Positions 1 to 10,500 of a stretch of 64,000 bases of DNA are shown in pieces. The stretch covers positions 124,001 through 188,000 of the forward strand of contig NZ_CP089414.1 in assembly GCF_022394535.1 (NCBI RefSeq). The letters are read 5' to 3'. Within the stretch, counting starts at the first letter, position 1, and each line of letters opens with the position of its first letter. The notes beneath the pieces are model-generated. The model was not told the DNA's origin. It worked only from the letters and a program-made list of their open reading frames with translations, and ran no database searches. The translations under genes were made by a program, and so were the position numbers. This DNA is from Dyella terrae (GTDB lineage Bacteria; Pseudomonadota; Gammaproteobacteria; Xanthomonadales; Rhodanobacteraceae).

Positions 1-1491
1 GAAGTGCAGGTAGGCGACGAGGTGAAGGTTGCCCTCGACGCCCTGGAAGACGGTTTCGGCGAGACCAAGCTCTCCCGTGAGAAGGCCAAGCGTTCCATGG
101 TATGGGACGACCTCGAGCAGGCCTTCGACAAGGAAGAGACCATCACCGGCAAGATCTCCGGCAAGGTCAAGGGTGGTTTCACCGTCGACATCAAGGACGT
201 CCGCGCATTCCTGCCGGGTTCGCTGGTCGACGTGCGTCCGGTCCGCGATCCGGTTTACCTGGAAGGCAAGGACCTCGAGTTCAAGATCATCAAGCTCGAC
301 CGCAAGCGCAACAACGTTGTGGTCAGCCGCCGCGCCGTCGTCGAGACCGAGTTCTCCGAGGAGCGCGAGAAGCTGCTTGAGCGCCTGACCGAAGGCGCAG
401 TGGTCAAGGGTACCGTCAAGAACCTCACCGACTACGGCGCATTCGTGGACCTGGGCGGTATCGACGGCCTGCTGCACATCACCGACATGGCGTGGAAGCG
501 CGTGCGTCATCCGTCCGAAGTCGTCAACGTCGGCGACGAGCTGGACGTCCGCGTGCTGAAGTACGACCGCGAGCGCAACCGCGTGTCGCTGGGTCTGAAG
601 CAGCTGGGCGACGACCCGTGGGTCGCCATCGCTCGCCGCTACCCGGTCGGCAGCCGCCTGTTCGGCAAGGTCTCGAACGTGACCGATTACGGTTGCTTCG
701 TTGAGATCGAGCCGGGCGTGGAAGGCCTGGTCCACGTGTCCGAGATGGACTGGACCAACAAGAACGTCAACCCGGCCAAGGTTGTGCAGGTCGGTGACGA
801 GACCGAAGTGATGGTGCTGGACGTGGATGAAGAGCGTCGTCGCATCTCGCTGGGTATCAAGCAGACCCGCTCGAACCCGTGGGAAGCTTTTGCAGCGATG
901 CACAAGAAGAACGACAAGGTGTCCGGTCAGATCAAGTCGATCACCGACTTCGGCATCTTCATCGGTCTGGATGGCGGCATCGACGGCCTGGTTCACCTGT
1001 CCGACATCTCCTGGCAGGCCTCGGGTGAAGACCTCGTTCGCAACTTCAAGAAGGGCGACGAGATCGAAGCGGTGGTGCTGGCCGTTGATCCGGAGCGCGA
1101 GCGTATCTCCCTCGGCATCAAGCAGATGGAGCAGGATCCGTTCGGTCAGTTCATGGCCACCAACCCGCGCGGCACCATCGTCAACGGTACCGTGAAGGAA
1201 GTGGACGCCAAGGGCGCCGTGATCGACTTGGGCGAAGGCGTCGAGGGTTACCTCCGCGCCAACGACATCGCCAAGGAGCGCATCGAAGATGCTACGCAGC
1301 ATCTGAAGGTGGGCGACAAGGTCGAAGCCAAGTTCACCGGCATGGACCGTAAGGGCCGTCAGCTGCAGCTGTCGATCCGCGCCAAGGACGAAGAAGACGT
1401 TGCTGACGCGATGGCCGAGTACTCGTCCGCTTCCGGCGGCACGACCAAGCTTGGCGCACTGCTCAAAGAACAGCTCAACAAGGCTGACTAA
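1..1491 (+). CDS. rpsA: 30S ribosomal protein S1 (5' end outside the window)
   Basis: Small-subunit protein S1, which binds mRNA and helps unfold it for initiation. The reading frame is already open at base 1, so the gene starts outside the window; about 497 residues are visible against roughly 557 in E. coli. After the tail of the first OB-fold, five further S1 repeats follow at approximately residues 45-112, 130-200, 217-287, 304-374 and 390-461, several with the 'GxVxxxTDYGxFV' and 'GLxHxxD' patterns of the RNA-binding fold. A GTG at position 4 is only an internal Val codon. A hairpin follows the stop and ihfB comes next, the usual rpsA-ihfB order. Confidence 0.97.
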   Translation, partial: EVQVGDEVKVALDALEDGFGETKLSREKAKRSMVWDDLEQAFDKEETITGKISGKVKGGFTVDIKDVRAFLPGSLVDVRPVRDPVYLEGKDLEFKIIKLDRKRNNVVVSRRAVVETEFSEEREKLLERLTEGAVVKGTVKNLTDYGAFVDLGGIDGLLHITDMAWKRVRHPSEVVNVGDELDVRVLKYDRERNRVSLGLKQLGDDPWVAIARRYPVGSRLFGKVSNVTDYGCFVEIEPGVEGLVHVSEMDWTNKNVNPAKVVQVGDETEVMVLDVDEERRRISLGIKQTRSNPWEAFAAMHKKNDKVSGQIKSITDFGIFIGLDGGIDGLVHLSDISWQASGEDLVRNFKKGDEIEAVVLAVDPERERISLGIKQMEQDPFGQFMATNPRGTIVNGTVKEVDAKGAVIDLGEGVEGYLRANDIAKERIEDATQHLKVGDKVEAKFTGMDRKGRQLQLSIRAKDEEDVADAMAEYSSASGGTTKLGALLKEQLNKAD

Positions 1492-1511
1492 GCAGTAGTA
1501 CTGCTAGGAAT

Positions 1512-1541
1512 GCGGGGCGGCGCTCGGCCGCCCCGCGGTTT
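1512..1541 (+). terminator. Hairpin after rpsA (terminator or attenuator)
   Basis: A perfect 10-bp GC stem (arms 1512-1521 and 1527-1536) with a 5-nt loop lies 20 bases after the rpsA stop. Only a short T stretch follows, so termination may be partial and allow read-through into ihfB. Confidence 0.6.
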
Positions 1542-1564
1542 CACGTCACGGACATTGGGGACCC

Positions 1565-1852
1565 ATGACCAAATCCGAATTGATTGAGGCGCTGTCACGG
1601 CGTCAGACCCACCTCGCGTTTGCCGACGTGGAGCTGGCGGTCAAGAGCGTGATCGAACAGATGAGCCATGCCCTCTCTAGCGGTGAGCGCATTGAGGTTC
1701 GCGGTTTTGGCAGCTTTGCACTGCATTACCGTCCGCCGCGCATGGGCCGCAATCCCAAGACGGGCGACGCAGTGGCACTGCCGGGCAAACATGTCCCGCA
1801 CTTCAAGCCGGGCAAGGAACTGCGAGAGCGTGTCAACATGAATCTGGAGTAA
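1565..1852 (+). CDS. ihfB: Integration host factor subunit beta
   Basis: DNA-bending nucleoid protein that pairs with IHF-alpha. The 95-residue length is standard for the DNABII family. The beta-arm signature is present (RGFGSF at about residues 43-48, then GRNPKTG at about 61-67 containing the proline that intercalates into the DNA minor groove). It lies 73 bases downstream of rpsA, as in many gammaproteobacteria, and is followed by a strong terminator. ATG at 1565 is the only start that gives the conserved N-terminus MTKSELIE. Confidence 0.96.
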   Translation: MTKSELIEALSRRQTHLAFADVELAVKSVIEQMSHALSSGERIEVRGFGSFALHYRPPRMGRNPKTGDAVALPGKHVPHFKPGKELRERVNMNLE

Positions 1853-1892
1853 GACCCAGCGCAGGTTTCTGCACGGGTTTTTCCCCAGTGAG

Positions 1893-1928
1893 GGCAGGGC
1901 GGCCACAGGCCGATCCTGCCTTTTTTTT
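1893..1928 (+). terminator. Rho-independent terminator after ihfB
   Basis: Stem of 6 bp (1893-1898 with 1915-1920) plus, after a small bulge, 5 bp (1900-1904 with 1908-1912), immediately followed by eight T residues (1921-1928). Separates rpsA-ihfB from lapA-lapB. Confidence 0.9.
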
Positions 1929-2044
1929 GGAGCAGGTTTTTGCGACGAGCTGGGCGATCCGCGAAACGGACTTGCCGCCCGATTTGTGAAGAGTGGTTCG
2001 CTCCCCGCCTGTGATGGCCCCAGGCAATCGGTTAAAGTCGCGAT

Positions 2045-2314
2045 ATGCGCCTGATCGTTACGCTGATTCTCCTGCTCTTCATCGCCGCCGGCATTGTCCT
2101 CGGCGCGTTGAATGCCGATCTGGTCGGTTACGACCTGGGCTTTGTGCAGCTTTCGTTACCCAAGGGGGCGGCTCTCTTGGCGGCACTGGTCGTCGGCTGG
2201 CTGCTGGGTGGGCTGACAGCTTGGCTTGGTGTCAGCGCCAGGCAACAGCGTTTGCGCCGCAAGGCCATGGGACAGGAAAGCGGCAAGGCCAAAACCTCTC
2301 CGGCCGGTGCATGA
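2045..2314 (+). CDS. lapA: LapA-domain (DUF1049) inner-membrane protein
   Basis: Small membrane protein of the lipopolysaccharide assembly pair LapA-LapB. The 89 residues hold two hydrophobic helices (about 3-23 and 42-62) followed by a basic tail (RQQRLRRKAM), the layout of E. coli LapA/YciS. It overlaps lapB by 4 bases (ATGA), so the two are translationally coupled. In E. coli LapA is non-essential and works with LapB in regulating LpxC turnover. The region between the ihfB terminator and this gene should hold its promoter, but no convincing box was seen. Confidence 0.88.
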   Translation: MRLIVTLILLLFIAAGIVLGALNADLVGYDLGFVQLSLPKGAALLAALVVGWLLGGLTAWLGVSARQQRLRRKAMGQESGKAKTSPAGA

Positions 2315-3486
2315 GCGCGCTTCTGTACGTACTCATCCTGCTGGTCCCTGCAGCATTTGCTAGTGGCTGGTGGACTGCTCGCCGGGCTGGCGTGCGACGT
2401 TCCGGTGCACAAGTCAGTGAGCTTTCGTCCGATTACTTTCGTGGCCTGAACTACCTGCTCAATGAAGAGCAGGACAAGGCTATCGAGGTATTCCTCAAGC
2501 TTGCCGAATACAACCGCGACACGGTTGAAACTCATCTGGCGCTCGGCAATCTGTTCCGTCGCCGGGGCGAGGTGGATCGTGCGATTCGCCTGCACCAGCA
2601 TCTTGTGTCCCGCCCGGGGCTTTCCGATGCCATGAAGACCGTGGCTTTGTTAGAGCTGGGCGAGGACTACATGCGTGCGGGCCTGCTGGACCGCGCCGAA
2701 ACACTGTTTTCTGATCTGGTGGCCATGGACGCGCACGCGCCGTCCGCCTTGCGGCATCTGATTGCCATCTATCAGCACGAGCGCGATTGGCATAAGGCCA
2801 TCGAGCATGCACGCCGCTTGGAGGCGATGACCGGCGAAGACGAGGCCGGCATGATCGCCCAGTTCTATTGTGAGCTGGCGGAGCAGGCGCGACAGCACGG
2901 CGCACGCCAGGACGCGCGCGAATATCTGCGCCAGGCTTTTGCCTGCCAGCAGGATTGCGTGCGTGCCTTCATGCTGACCGGGCGACTGTACGCCGAAGAA
3001 GGCCAGCATGCGGAAGCTGCGAAAGCCTACGAGCATGCCGTCGAAGCGGACATCGCGTTCGTTCCGGAGATCCTGCCGCCACTGCTCAACAGCTACGCGC
3101 GTTCGCAGCAGATGGAGCACGCCGAGCATTTCCTGCGTGACATTCTGGAGCGCTATCACGGTATTTCGCCCGTGCTGGCGCTCATGCGCTTGTACCAGCA
3201 GCGCGACGGTGAGCGAACGGCTGTGGAGTTCCTCACGTCACAGCTTCGCCTACGCCCTTCGGTGCGAGGTCTGATGGCACTGATCGATGCCACCATGGAC
3301 AGGATGGAAGGGGAGGCGCGCGAGAACTTCCTGATCCTGCGCGATCTCACCAAGAAGCTGTTGGAAGGTCAGGCCATGTACCGCTGCAGCCGCTGCGGTT
3401 TCGGCGCCAAGGCACACCACTGGCAATGCCCCAGTTGCAAGAGCTGGAGCACGATTCGCCCGATCCATGGCGTGGCCAACGAATGA
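2311..3486 (+). CDS. lapB: Lipopolysaccharide assembly protein LapB (YciM)
   Basis: Inner-membrane TPR protein that in E. coli presents LpxC to FtsH and so limits LPS synthesis. The 391 residues match the E. coli length (389). Residues 1-20 form a membrane anchor, a long run of TPR helices follows, and the C-terminus has a rubredoxin-like zinc site (CxxCG starting at Cys359, then CPSC about 15 residues later). The frame stays open upstream to 1993, but ATG 2311 overlaps the lapA stop and gives the conserved hydrophobic N-terminus, so it is chosen. Envelope-polysaccharide genes follow. Confidence 0.95.
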   Translation: MSALLYVLILLVPAAFASGWWTARRAGVRRSGAQVSELSSDYFRGLNYLLNEEQDKAIEVFLKLAEYNRDTVETHLALGNLFRRRGEVDRAIRLHQHLVSRPGLSDAMKTVALLELGEDYMRAGLLDRAETLFSDLVAMDAHAPSALRHLIAIYQHERDWHKAIEHARRLEAMTGEDEAGMIAQFYCELAEQARQHGARQDAREYLRQAFACQQDCVRAFMLTGRLYAEEGQHAEAAKAYEHAVEADIAFVPEILPPLLNSYARSQQMEHAEHFLRDILERYHGISPVLALMRLYQQRDGERTAVEFLTSQLRLRPSVRGLMALIDATMDRMEGEARENFLILRDLTKKLLEGQAMYRCSRCGFGAKAHHWQCPSCKSWSTIRPIHGVANE

Positions 3487-3493
3487 GGCACGG

Positions 3494-4526
3494 ATGAATC
3501 TGGTTTCGCTGGCGATAGGGATGGTGCTGGCTGCGTTGGTGATAGCAATGGTGGTCGTTCGGGGCGCCATCGCGTACGCGCATCGACGCGGCATGATGGA
3601 TTTGCCGGGACAGCGTCGTTCCCACACTCTTCCTACCCCTCGCGGGGGTGGGATTGGCGTCGTCGTTGCCGTGCTGCTGACTGTGCCTGCATGCCTGCTC
3701 ATGCTCCCGGGACGGCTGCCGTTCGCTGTGGTGGCAGCCTTGGCGATCAGTACGATTCTGGTCGCGGCGGTGGGTTGGTGGGATGACCATGCTTCATTGC
3801 CGGTTCTGCCACGGTTCGGTATCCAGTTGCTGTCGGCTGGCCTGCTTGCGGTGGCGTTGGCATCGGCCGGCATGTCCTGGTGGTGGGTGCCCGTGCTGAT
3901 GCTTGCGGGTGGCTGGAGCATCAATCTGCACAACTTTATGGACGGCATCGACGGCCTGTTGGCCCAGCAGGTGATCTTTATTGGGCTGGGCCTGGCGCTT
4001 ATAGCGCAGGCGGCCATTCAGCCCGCGATGGCCGTTGCTTGTGCCTGCCTTGCGGCCGCGGCGGCGGGTTTCTGGTATTTCAATCGGCCCAGGGCCCGTA
4101 TTTTCATGGGGGACGTGGGCAGCGGCACTATGGGGCTGCTGATTTTTGCCTTCACGGCGCTCCTCTGGCAGGTGGACTGGCACCTGATCTGGCCGGCTCT
4201 GATCCTCAGTTCATCTTTTGTAGCGGACTCAAGCCTTACGCTTCTCAACCGTATGGTAAGTGGCCGTCGTTGGTACACTGCTCATCGGGAGCATCTGTAT
4301 CAGTGGATGGTCCGCAGTGGGTTTACGCATGCCACGGGGGGGGGCGTGCTATCTGGGTTGGAACATGCTGGTGGCGGCACCGCTCGCTTTCCTTGCATGG
4401 GCTTGCCCGACGTGGGCAGTGCCGGTGTTTTTCGGCACTTACCTGATAGCGACCACCGTTTGGATTGTCATGAAGCGCCAGTGCTTGTGGCGCGTAGGGA
4501 ACAAGGGTCGACATGTCGCTACGTAA
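3494..4526 (+). pseudogene. WecA/WbpL-like undecaprenyl-phosphate sugar-1-phosphate transferase, frameshifted
   Basis: Membrane transferase of the MraY/WecA/WbpL superfamily, which starts O-antigen or related glycan assembly by loading a sugar phosphate onto undecaprenyl phosphate. Motifs are in order: paired Asp (D97-D98), NFMDGIDG (D150 region), RIFMGDVGSG, and HREH (H264 region), among about ten hydrophobic helices. The frame breaks in a G9 run (4336-4344): as written, translation switches to a non-membrane tail ending at 4579. Removing one G joins the frame to the expected tail (YLGWNMLVAAPLAFLAW) ending at the TAA of 4524-4526, giving 343 residues, the usual size, with a 14-base overlap into the next gene. 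Start ATG 3494 lies just after the lapB stop. The specific sugar is not known. Confidence 0.85.
4336..4344. repeat. G9 mononucleotide tract at the frameshift
   Basis: Nine consecutive G residues inside the transferase gene. Frame analysis on both sides shows that eight G residues would keep the protein intact. Long G tracts are prone both to slipped-strand mutation and to sequencing error. Confidence 0.95.
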
Positions 4527-6408
4527 ATGGGTCGGTGTCATTCATCCGCGAACGGCCGTGGTACTCCACGACCTGCTGATGGCTGCGCTGGCGTGGTGGG
4601 TGGCGAAGGCCCTCCGTTACGCGATGATCGACAACGCGGCCATCAGCTTCCACGTGCTGGAGTTTCCGCTGGTTCTCCTGGTGCAGGGGGCTGTGCTGAG
4701 CTGGACGGGCCTCTACAAGGGTGTCTGGCGTTTTGCGAGCCTTCCGGATCTTTGGAACATCCTGCGCGCGGCGGTGATCGGCGCGTTGGCCATTGCGGCG
4801 GTGCTGATCCTCTACAACCGCCTGGACGACGTGCCTCGTTCGGTGTTGTTGCTGTATCCCGTCGTGCTGTCGGTTCTTCTAGGTACGCCCCGCCTTGCCT
4901 ATCGCTTCTGGAAGGACAGCCGGGTCGACCTGTTTCAGGCCAAGCCGCCTCAGCGTGTGCTGATCGTCGGTGCTGATCGCGCCGGCGAAGCCCTGTCGCG
5001 TGACCTGCATCGCGATCACGGCTTCACGGTGGTCGGCTTTGTCGACGACAAGGAAAGCCTGCGTGGCGCCAGCATCAACGGTAAGCCAGTGCTTGGCCGC
5101 ATCGACCAGATTCCGGAGCTTGCTCGCGAAGTCGCCGTGCAGATGCTGCTTATCGCCATGCCGGGTGCCTCTACGCAGGAAATGCGTCGCGTGGTTGAGC
5201 TGTGCGACCTCAGTGGATTGCCATACCGCACTGTCCCCAAGCTGGAGGACGTGGTCTCGGGGCGGGCGCATTTCAACGAGATCAAGGAGGTCGCCATCGA
5301 AGACCTGCTTGGTCGCGATACCGTGGAGCTCGACTGGACGGCCATTCGCGTAACGCTGACCGGGCGACGCGTGCTGGTGACCGGTGGTGGCGGCTCCATT
5401 GGTTCCGAACTCTGCCGGCAGGTGGCGCGCCTGGGTGCGCAATCGCTGTGCGTGGTCGACAACTGCGAATTCAATCTTTATCGGATTTCTCAGGAGCTGC
5501 GCGCCGAGTATCCGGAGCTGATCTACGAAGGCGTGCTGGCCGATTGCGGTGACTCCGCTGCCATGCGCAAACTGTTCTCCGAATACAAGCCGCAGGTGGT
5601 GTTCCATGCCGCGGCGTACAAGCACGTGCCCATGCTTCAGGGCCAGCTGCGCGCAGCGTTCCGCAACAACGTGCTGGCAACGCGCAACGTGGCCGACCTG
5701 GCGGACCGTCATCACGTCGAATGCTTCGTGCTGATCTCGACGGACAAGGCAGTCAACCCCACGAGTGTGATGGGTGCCTGCAAGCGGTTGGCTGAAATCT
5801 GGTGCCAGAACCTCAACGAGCACTCCAATACCCACTTCATCACCGTGCGTTTCGGCAATGTGCTCGATTCCGCGGGTTCGGTCGTGCCGCTGTTCCGCGA
5901 GCAGATCCGCAATGGCGGCCCGGTGACCATCACGCACCCGGAAATCTCCCGCTACTTCATGACCATTCCGGAGGCCTGCCAGCTCATTCTGCAGGCAGCC
6001 AGCATCGGTAAGGGTGGTGAGATCTTCGCGCTGGACATGGGTGAGCCAATCAAGATCCGTGACCTTGCCGAGCAGATGATCCGCCTCGCCGGCCGCAAGC
6101 CCGGCACGGAAATTCCTATCGTCTACACCGGACTGCGCTCCGGTGAGAAGTTGTTTGAGGAGTTGTTCCATCCTCTGGAAAACTATATCGAGACGACGCA
6201 CGCCAAAATCTTCCTGGCGCAATACCGTCAGGTGAAGTGGGATCTGCTCAATGCTCAGATGGCCAGGGCGGCAGATGCCGTTGTGGTCTATGACGAGGAA
6301 ACGCTGCGCCAGTGCGTCTCCAACCTGCTGCCGTCGTTCCGTTGGAGCGACTCGGGGCAGGCGGACAACGTGGTGGCGCTACGTCGTAATGAATCAGGAG
6401 AAAAGTAA
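4513..6408 (+). CDS. Membrane-bound nucleotide-sugar 4,6-dehydratase (WbpM/CapD/PglF family)
   Basis: Predicted UDP-HexNAc 4,6-dehydratase that makes a 4-keto-6-deoxy sugar for O-antigen or capsule. The 631 residues hold four N-terminal membrane helices (about 10-110), a first Rossmann-like domain (VLIVGADRAG near 150) and an SDR domain whose nucleotide loop TGGGGSIGSE starts at T290. The usual catalytic Tyr of YxxxK is Met here (M420, K424), as in WbpM-type long-chain dehydratases. It begins inside the 3' end of the transferase gene and is followed directly by galU, so the three look like one operon. Substrate is inferred from family only. Confidence 0.9.
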   Translation: MSLRKWVGVIHPRTAVVLHDLLMAALAWWVAKALRYAMIDNAAISFHVLEFPLVLLVQGAVLSWTGLYKGVWRFASLPDLWNILRAAVIGALAIAAVLILYNRLDDVPRSVLLLYPVVLSVLLGTPRLAYRFWKDSRVDLFQAKPPQRVLIVGADRAGEALSRDLHRDHGFTVVGFVDDKESLRGASINGKPVLGRIDQIPELAREVAVQMLLIAMPGASTQEMRRVVELCDLSGLPYRTVPKLEDVVSGRAHFNEIKEVAIEDLLGRDTVELDWTAIRVTLTGRRVLVTGGGGSIGSELCRQVARLGAQSLCVVDNCEFNLYRISQELRAEYPELIYEGVLADCGDSAAMRKLFSEYKPQVVFHAAAYKHVPMLQGQLRAAFRNNVLATRNVADLADRHHVECFVLISTDKAVNPTSVMGACKRLAEIWCQNLNEHSNTHFITVRFGNVLDSAGSVVPLFREQIRNGGPVTITHPEISRYFMTIPEACQLILQAASIGKGGEIFALDMGEPIKIRDLAEQMIRLAGRKPGTEIPIVYTGLRSGEKLFEELFHPLENYIETTHAKIFLAQYRQVKWDLLNAQMARAADAVVVYDEETLRQCVSNLLPSFRWSDSGQADNVVALRRNESGEK

Positions 6409-7281
6409 GTGAGCAAGCCGTTGCGCAAGGTGGTGTTCCCCGTGGCGGGCCTCGGCACGCGTTTCCTCCCCGCGACCAAGGTCGTGGCCAAGGAAATGCT
6501 GCCGGTATTGGATCGTCCGCTGATTCAATATGCTGTGGACGAAGCGGTGGACGCTGGTGCAGACACGCTTATCTTCGTCACTAATCGCTATAAGCACGCC
6601 ATTGCCGATTATTTCGACAAGTCTTATGAGCTGGAAGCCAAGCTTCAGGAAAAAGGCAAAGACGAGCTGCTTGCACTCGTGCAGGGCACGCTGCCCAAGC
6701 ATGTGCGCGCCATTTTCGTCACTCAGCCTGAAGCCCTCGGCCTGGGCCATGCGGTGCTGTGCGCCAAGCCGGTGGTGGGCGACGAGCCGTTTGGCGTCGT
6801 TCTCCCTGATGACCTGATCTGGAACAAGGGCAAGGGTGCGCTTCGTCAGATGGCGGAGCTGGCGCAAACCCAGGGTGCTGGCGTTATTGCTGTGGAAGAA
6901 GTGCCGCCCAGCGATACCGACAAGTACGGCATCGTCGATGCCACGCCCATTGACGAACGCAGCGCGCAGATCCGCCACATGGTGGAGAAGCCCAAGCCGG
7001 CCGATGCGCCGTCGAACCTCGCAGTGGTTGGGCGCTATGTCCTGCCGGGTCGCATTTTTGAATTGCTCGAGCAGACAACGCCGGGTGCCGGCGGTGAGAT
7101 CCAGCTGACCGACGCGATTGAGGCGTTGCTCAAAGAACAGGGCAAGGTGCTGGCCTACCGTTTCGAAGGCACCCGCTTCGATTGCGGCAACAAGGCTGGC
7201 CTGGTGCGTGCCACCATGCACATGGCCTTGCAGGATCCAAAGCTTGCGCCGGTCGTGCGCGAGATCATCGCGACGCTCTGA
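6409..7281 (+). CDS. galU: UTP-glucose-1-phosphate uridylyltransferase
   Basis: Makes UDP-glucose from UTP and glucose-1-phosphate, supplying LPS core, exopolysaccharide and galactose metabolism. The 290 residues start with the nucleotidyltransferase signature (PVAGLGTRFLPATK) and carry the substrate-loop lysine motif VEKPKP. The start is GTG, directly abutting the TAA of the upstream gene and preceded by AGGAGAA, indicating coupling with the dehydratase. Length matches bacterial GalU. Confidence 0.96.
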   Translation: MSKPLRKVVFPVAGLGTRFLPATKVVAKEMLPVLDRPLIQYAVDEAVDAGADTLIFVTNRYKHAIADYFDKSYELEAKLQEKGKDELLALVQGTLPKHVRAIFVTQPEALGLGHAVLCAKPVVGDEPFGVVLPDDLIWNKGKGALRQMAELAQTQGAGVIAVEEVPPSDTDKYGIVDATPIDERSAQIRHMVEKPKPADAPSNLAVVGRYVLPGRIFELLEQTTPGAGGEIQLTDAIEALLKEQGKVLAYRFEGTRFDCGNKAGLVRATMHMALQDPKLAPVVREIIATL

Positions 7282-7291
7282 GTCGTCTCTG

Positions 7292-7319
7292 AGTCACCGG
7301 CCTTAATAGGCCGGTGACT
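7292..7319 (+). terminator. Hairpin after galU
   Basis: Perfect 11-bp inverted repeat (7292-7302 and 7309-7319) with a 6-nt loop, 10 bases after the galU stop. There is no T tract, so it may be a transcript-end or 3'-stability structure rather than an intrinsic terminator. Confidence 0.5.
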
Positions 7320-7480
7320 GGACGGTACCTGGGTTGAGTCTCTACGCAATGTAGGGGATTGCCTTCAGCCTGAGTCGTCGTTTTCTCATGCGTCTCTGAC
7401 GCAACCATGCCAGAATCTCTCCCGCGCTTCGCCATCTTTGGCGAGCAAGCTACCTGTGGGATAAGCCCCTGACGTCTGTT

Positions 7481-7506
7481 CCGCCTCGCAAGAGGCGGGC
7501 ATTTTG
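7481..7506 (+). terminator. GCAA-loop hairpin with short T run
   Basis: 7-bp stem (7481-7487 and 7492-7498) closed by a GCAA tetraloop, followed by GCATTTT. It lies in the 296-base gap between galU and the alpha-2-macroglobulin gene and could end incoming transcription. Nothing else was recognised in this gap. Confidence 0.45.
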
Positions 7507-7577
7507 GCGCATCCGGCTTCGCCCCAAGGCCGGCTTGGCCGTTGTCGTGTTCATTGGATGAAAACCGGGAAAGCATC

Positions 7578-10500
7578 ATGGATCTGCTGCGATTTCTGCT
7601 CTCGTTGCCCTTGCGCCTGTTGCGCGGGCTCCTCGCTGGCATAAGCCTGATATTGCGCCCGCTCTTGGGGCAGGTCAGTTGGTCGGCGCCCGCGTGGCTG
7701 CCGGCCACCGGGGGCTGGGTCCGACATCGCCCGATGCAGGCGGCCGGCATGTTGCTGGCTGTGCTGGTTGTGGCCTGCGGAGGCTGGTTCGGTTGGCAGT
7801 GGTACAAGAATCGGCCCCAGCCGGTGGAGCCTTCCCGGATCACCTTGAGCGCGTCCGCGCCGTCTATTACGGACTACACGCGGCAGCCCATCGTCATCAA
7901 TCCGTTGATGGTGACATTCTCCGGCTCTGCGGCTCCCATCGAGCAGGTCGGCAAACCGGTAACGACCGGTATCACCATGCAGCCCGTCATGAAGGGGCAG
8001 TGGAGCTGGGTCGACGATCGCACGCTGAAGTTCGTGCCCGCGGAAGACTGGCCGGTGGGCAAGCACTACGAAGTGCGCTTCGACGTCGCCAAGGCGTTTG
8101 CCCATCATGTGCTGATGGGGGATGACCACTTCGCGTTCGATACCCCGGCGTTCGAAGCGAAGGTGGAGAACGGCGAGTTCTATCAGGACCCGCAGGACGC
8201 TACCGCCAAGAAAACCATCCTGCCGGTGGCATTCAATTATCCGGTCGATACCGCGGAGTTCGAGAAGCGCATCGAAGTGGGCTTGAAGCAGCGCGTCGGC
8301 AGCGATGCAGCGCTCAAGTACACGGTCACCTACGACCAGTACAAATTGCACGCATGGATCCACTCGCAGCCGCTTTCCCTGCCGCGCGATGAAAGCTCGG
8401 TGTCCTACACCATCGCCAAGGGCATCCGCAGTGGGCGTGGTGGCGACGGTACCAGCGAGGCGGTCACGGCACAGGTGCGCGTGCCCGGCCTCTACAGCCT
8501 CGCTATCAATAGCATTGAGCCCACCCTGGTCGACAACGAGAAGTACGAGCCCGAACAGGTGTTGATGGTCAACGTCGGCGGCACGGTGCGCGACAGCGAA
8601 CTGGGCGGCCTGGTCAAGGCATGGGTGTTGCCTGCGCATAAGGCGGGAGAAGATCAGGCCGACGATGCACCGCCCTACGATTGGGCGGCCTCCGAAGTCG
8701 GTGAGGCGCAGTTGCGCCAGAGCCAGCCGCTGAAGCTGGAGTTGGTGCCGACCGAGAACGATTACGAAGCCGTGCAGAGCTTCAAGTTCCATGCGGCGCC
8801 GGGCCAGCGCGTTTACGTGCGCGTGGACAAGGGGCTGAAATCCTTCGGTGGCTACATCCTGGGTAAGGCCTACACCACCGTCGTCACCGTACCCAACTAT
8901 CCCAAACTGCTGCGATTCATGGCAGACGGTTCGCTGCTCTCCATGTCGGGTAGCAAGCGCATCTCGGTGGTGTCGCGCAATCTGCCTGGCATGCATGTCG
9001 AGATCGGCCGCGTGCTGCCGGATCAGCTGCAGCATCTGGTGAGCTTCAACCAGGGCACGTATGCGCACCCAGAGTTGAGCTACGACTTCAATGAAGACCA
9101 CATCGTGGAGCGTTTCGAGCAGAAACGCAGCTTCCCCAAGGATGATCCGTCCAAGGCTCATTATGAGGGCATTGACCTTGGTCAGTATCTGAAAGAAGGC
9201 AAGCGCGGCGTTTTCCTGCTGCATCTGTCCAGCTACGACGCTGCGGCCGAGAAAAAGAAAGAAGACGCCAAGAAAGCCAACGAGAACGAACCGCAGGCAG
9301 CACCCACGAACGACAACTCGGGCGATGAGTCTGAAGAGTCTGGCGACGACCAGAGCGAGATGGCCGACAGCGGCGACAGTGGCGATACGTCCAGTCCCTC
9401 CGATACGCGCCTGATCGTCGTGACCGACTTGGGCATGCTGGTGAAGCGCTCGCTGGACGGCAGCCAGGATGTGTTCGTGCAATCCATCCACACCGGGCAA
9501 CCGGTGGGCGGTGCGACGGTATCCGTGCTGGCGGTGAACGGGCAGACGCTGTTCAGCGACACCACTTCGGCGGACGGCGTGGTGCATTTCCCCACCCTGA
9601 AGGGCCTGGATCGCGAGAAGCAGCCCACGCTCTATGTGGTGAAGAAGGGCGATGACCTGTCGTTCCTGCCTATCGGTGGTTCGACCAGTTATGAGCGCAA
9701 GCTCGACTTCTCGCGCTTTGACGTGGGCGGCGAGCGCAATGCCCAGAACGAAGGCCAGCTTTCGTCGTACCTGTTCTCTGATCGCGGTATCTATCGTCCA
9801 GGCGACACCTTCCACATTGGCCTGATCGTGCGCGCAGCGAGTTGGACGCGTAGCGTGGTCGGCGTGCCGCTGCAGGCTGAAATCGTCGACCCGCGTGGCA
9901 TGACGGTGAAGCAGTTGCCGATGTCGATGGATGCCTCTGGCTTCGGCGAGCTCGAGTATGCGCCAGCCGAAACGGCACCGACGGGCACGTGGACCGTGAA
10001 CCTTTACATCGTGAAAGATGGCAAGGCCGGCGCGCAGATCGGTAGCACTACCGTGCAGGTCAAGGAATTCCTGCCCGATCGCATGAAGGTCGAAGCCAAG
10101 CTGGCGGGCCAAGTGACTGAGGGCTGGGTCAAGCCCGACCAGATCAAGGGCATCGTCGATGTAATGAACCTGTTCGGCACGCCTGCAGCGGATCGCCGCG
10201 TCGAGGCATCGCTGACCTTGCGTCCGGCATGGCCGGCGTTCCGTAGCTGGCCCGACTACCACTTCTACGATGTGCGTCGTGCGAAGGAGGGTTACGAGGA
10301 CAAGCTGCAGGACGGCAAGACCGACGACAAGGGACACGCCGAGTTCGATCTCGACCTGAAGAAGTACGCCGATGCCACGTATCAGCTGTATTTCCTGGCG
10401 AAGGCCTATGAACCGGAAGGTGGTCGCAGCGTGGCTGCCGCCGCGCAAACGCTGGTATCCAGCAACGACTGGTTGGTGGGCTACAAGTCGGTCGACAACC

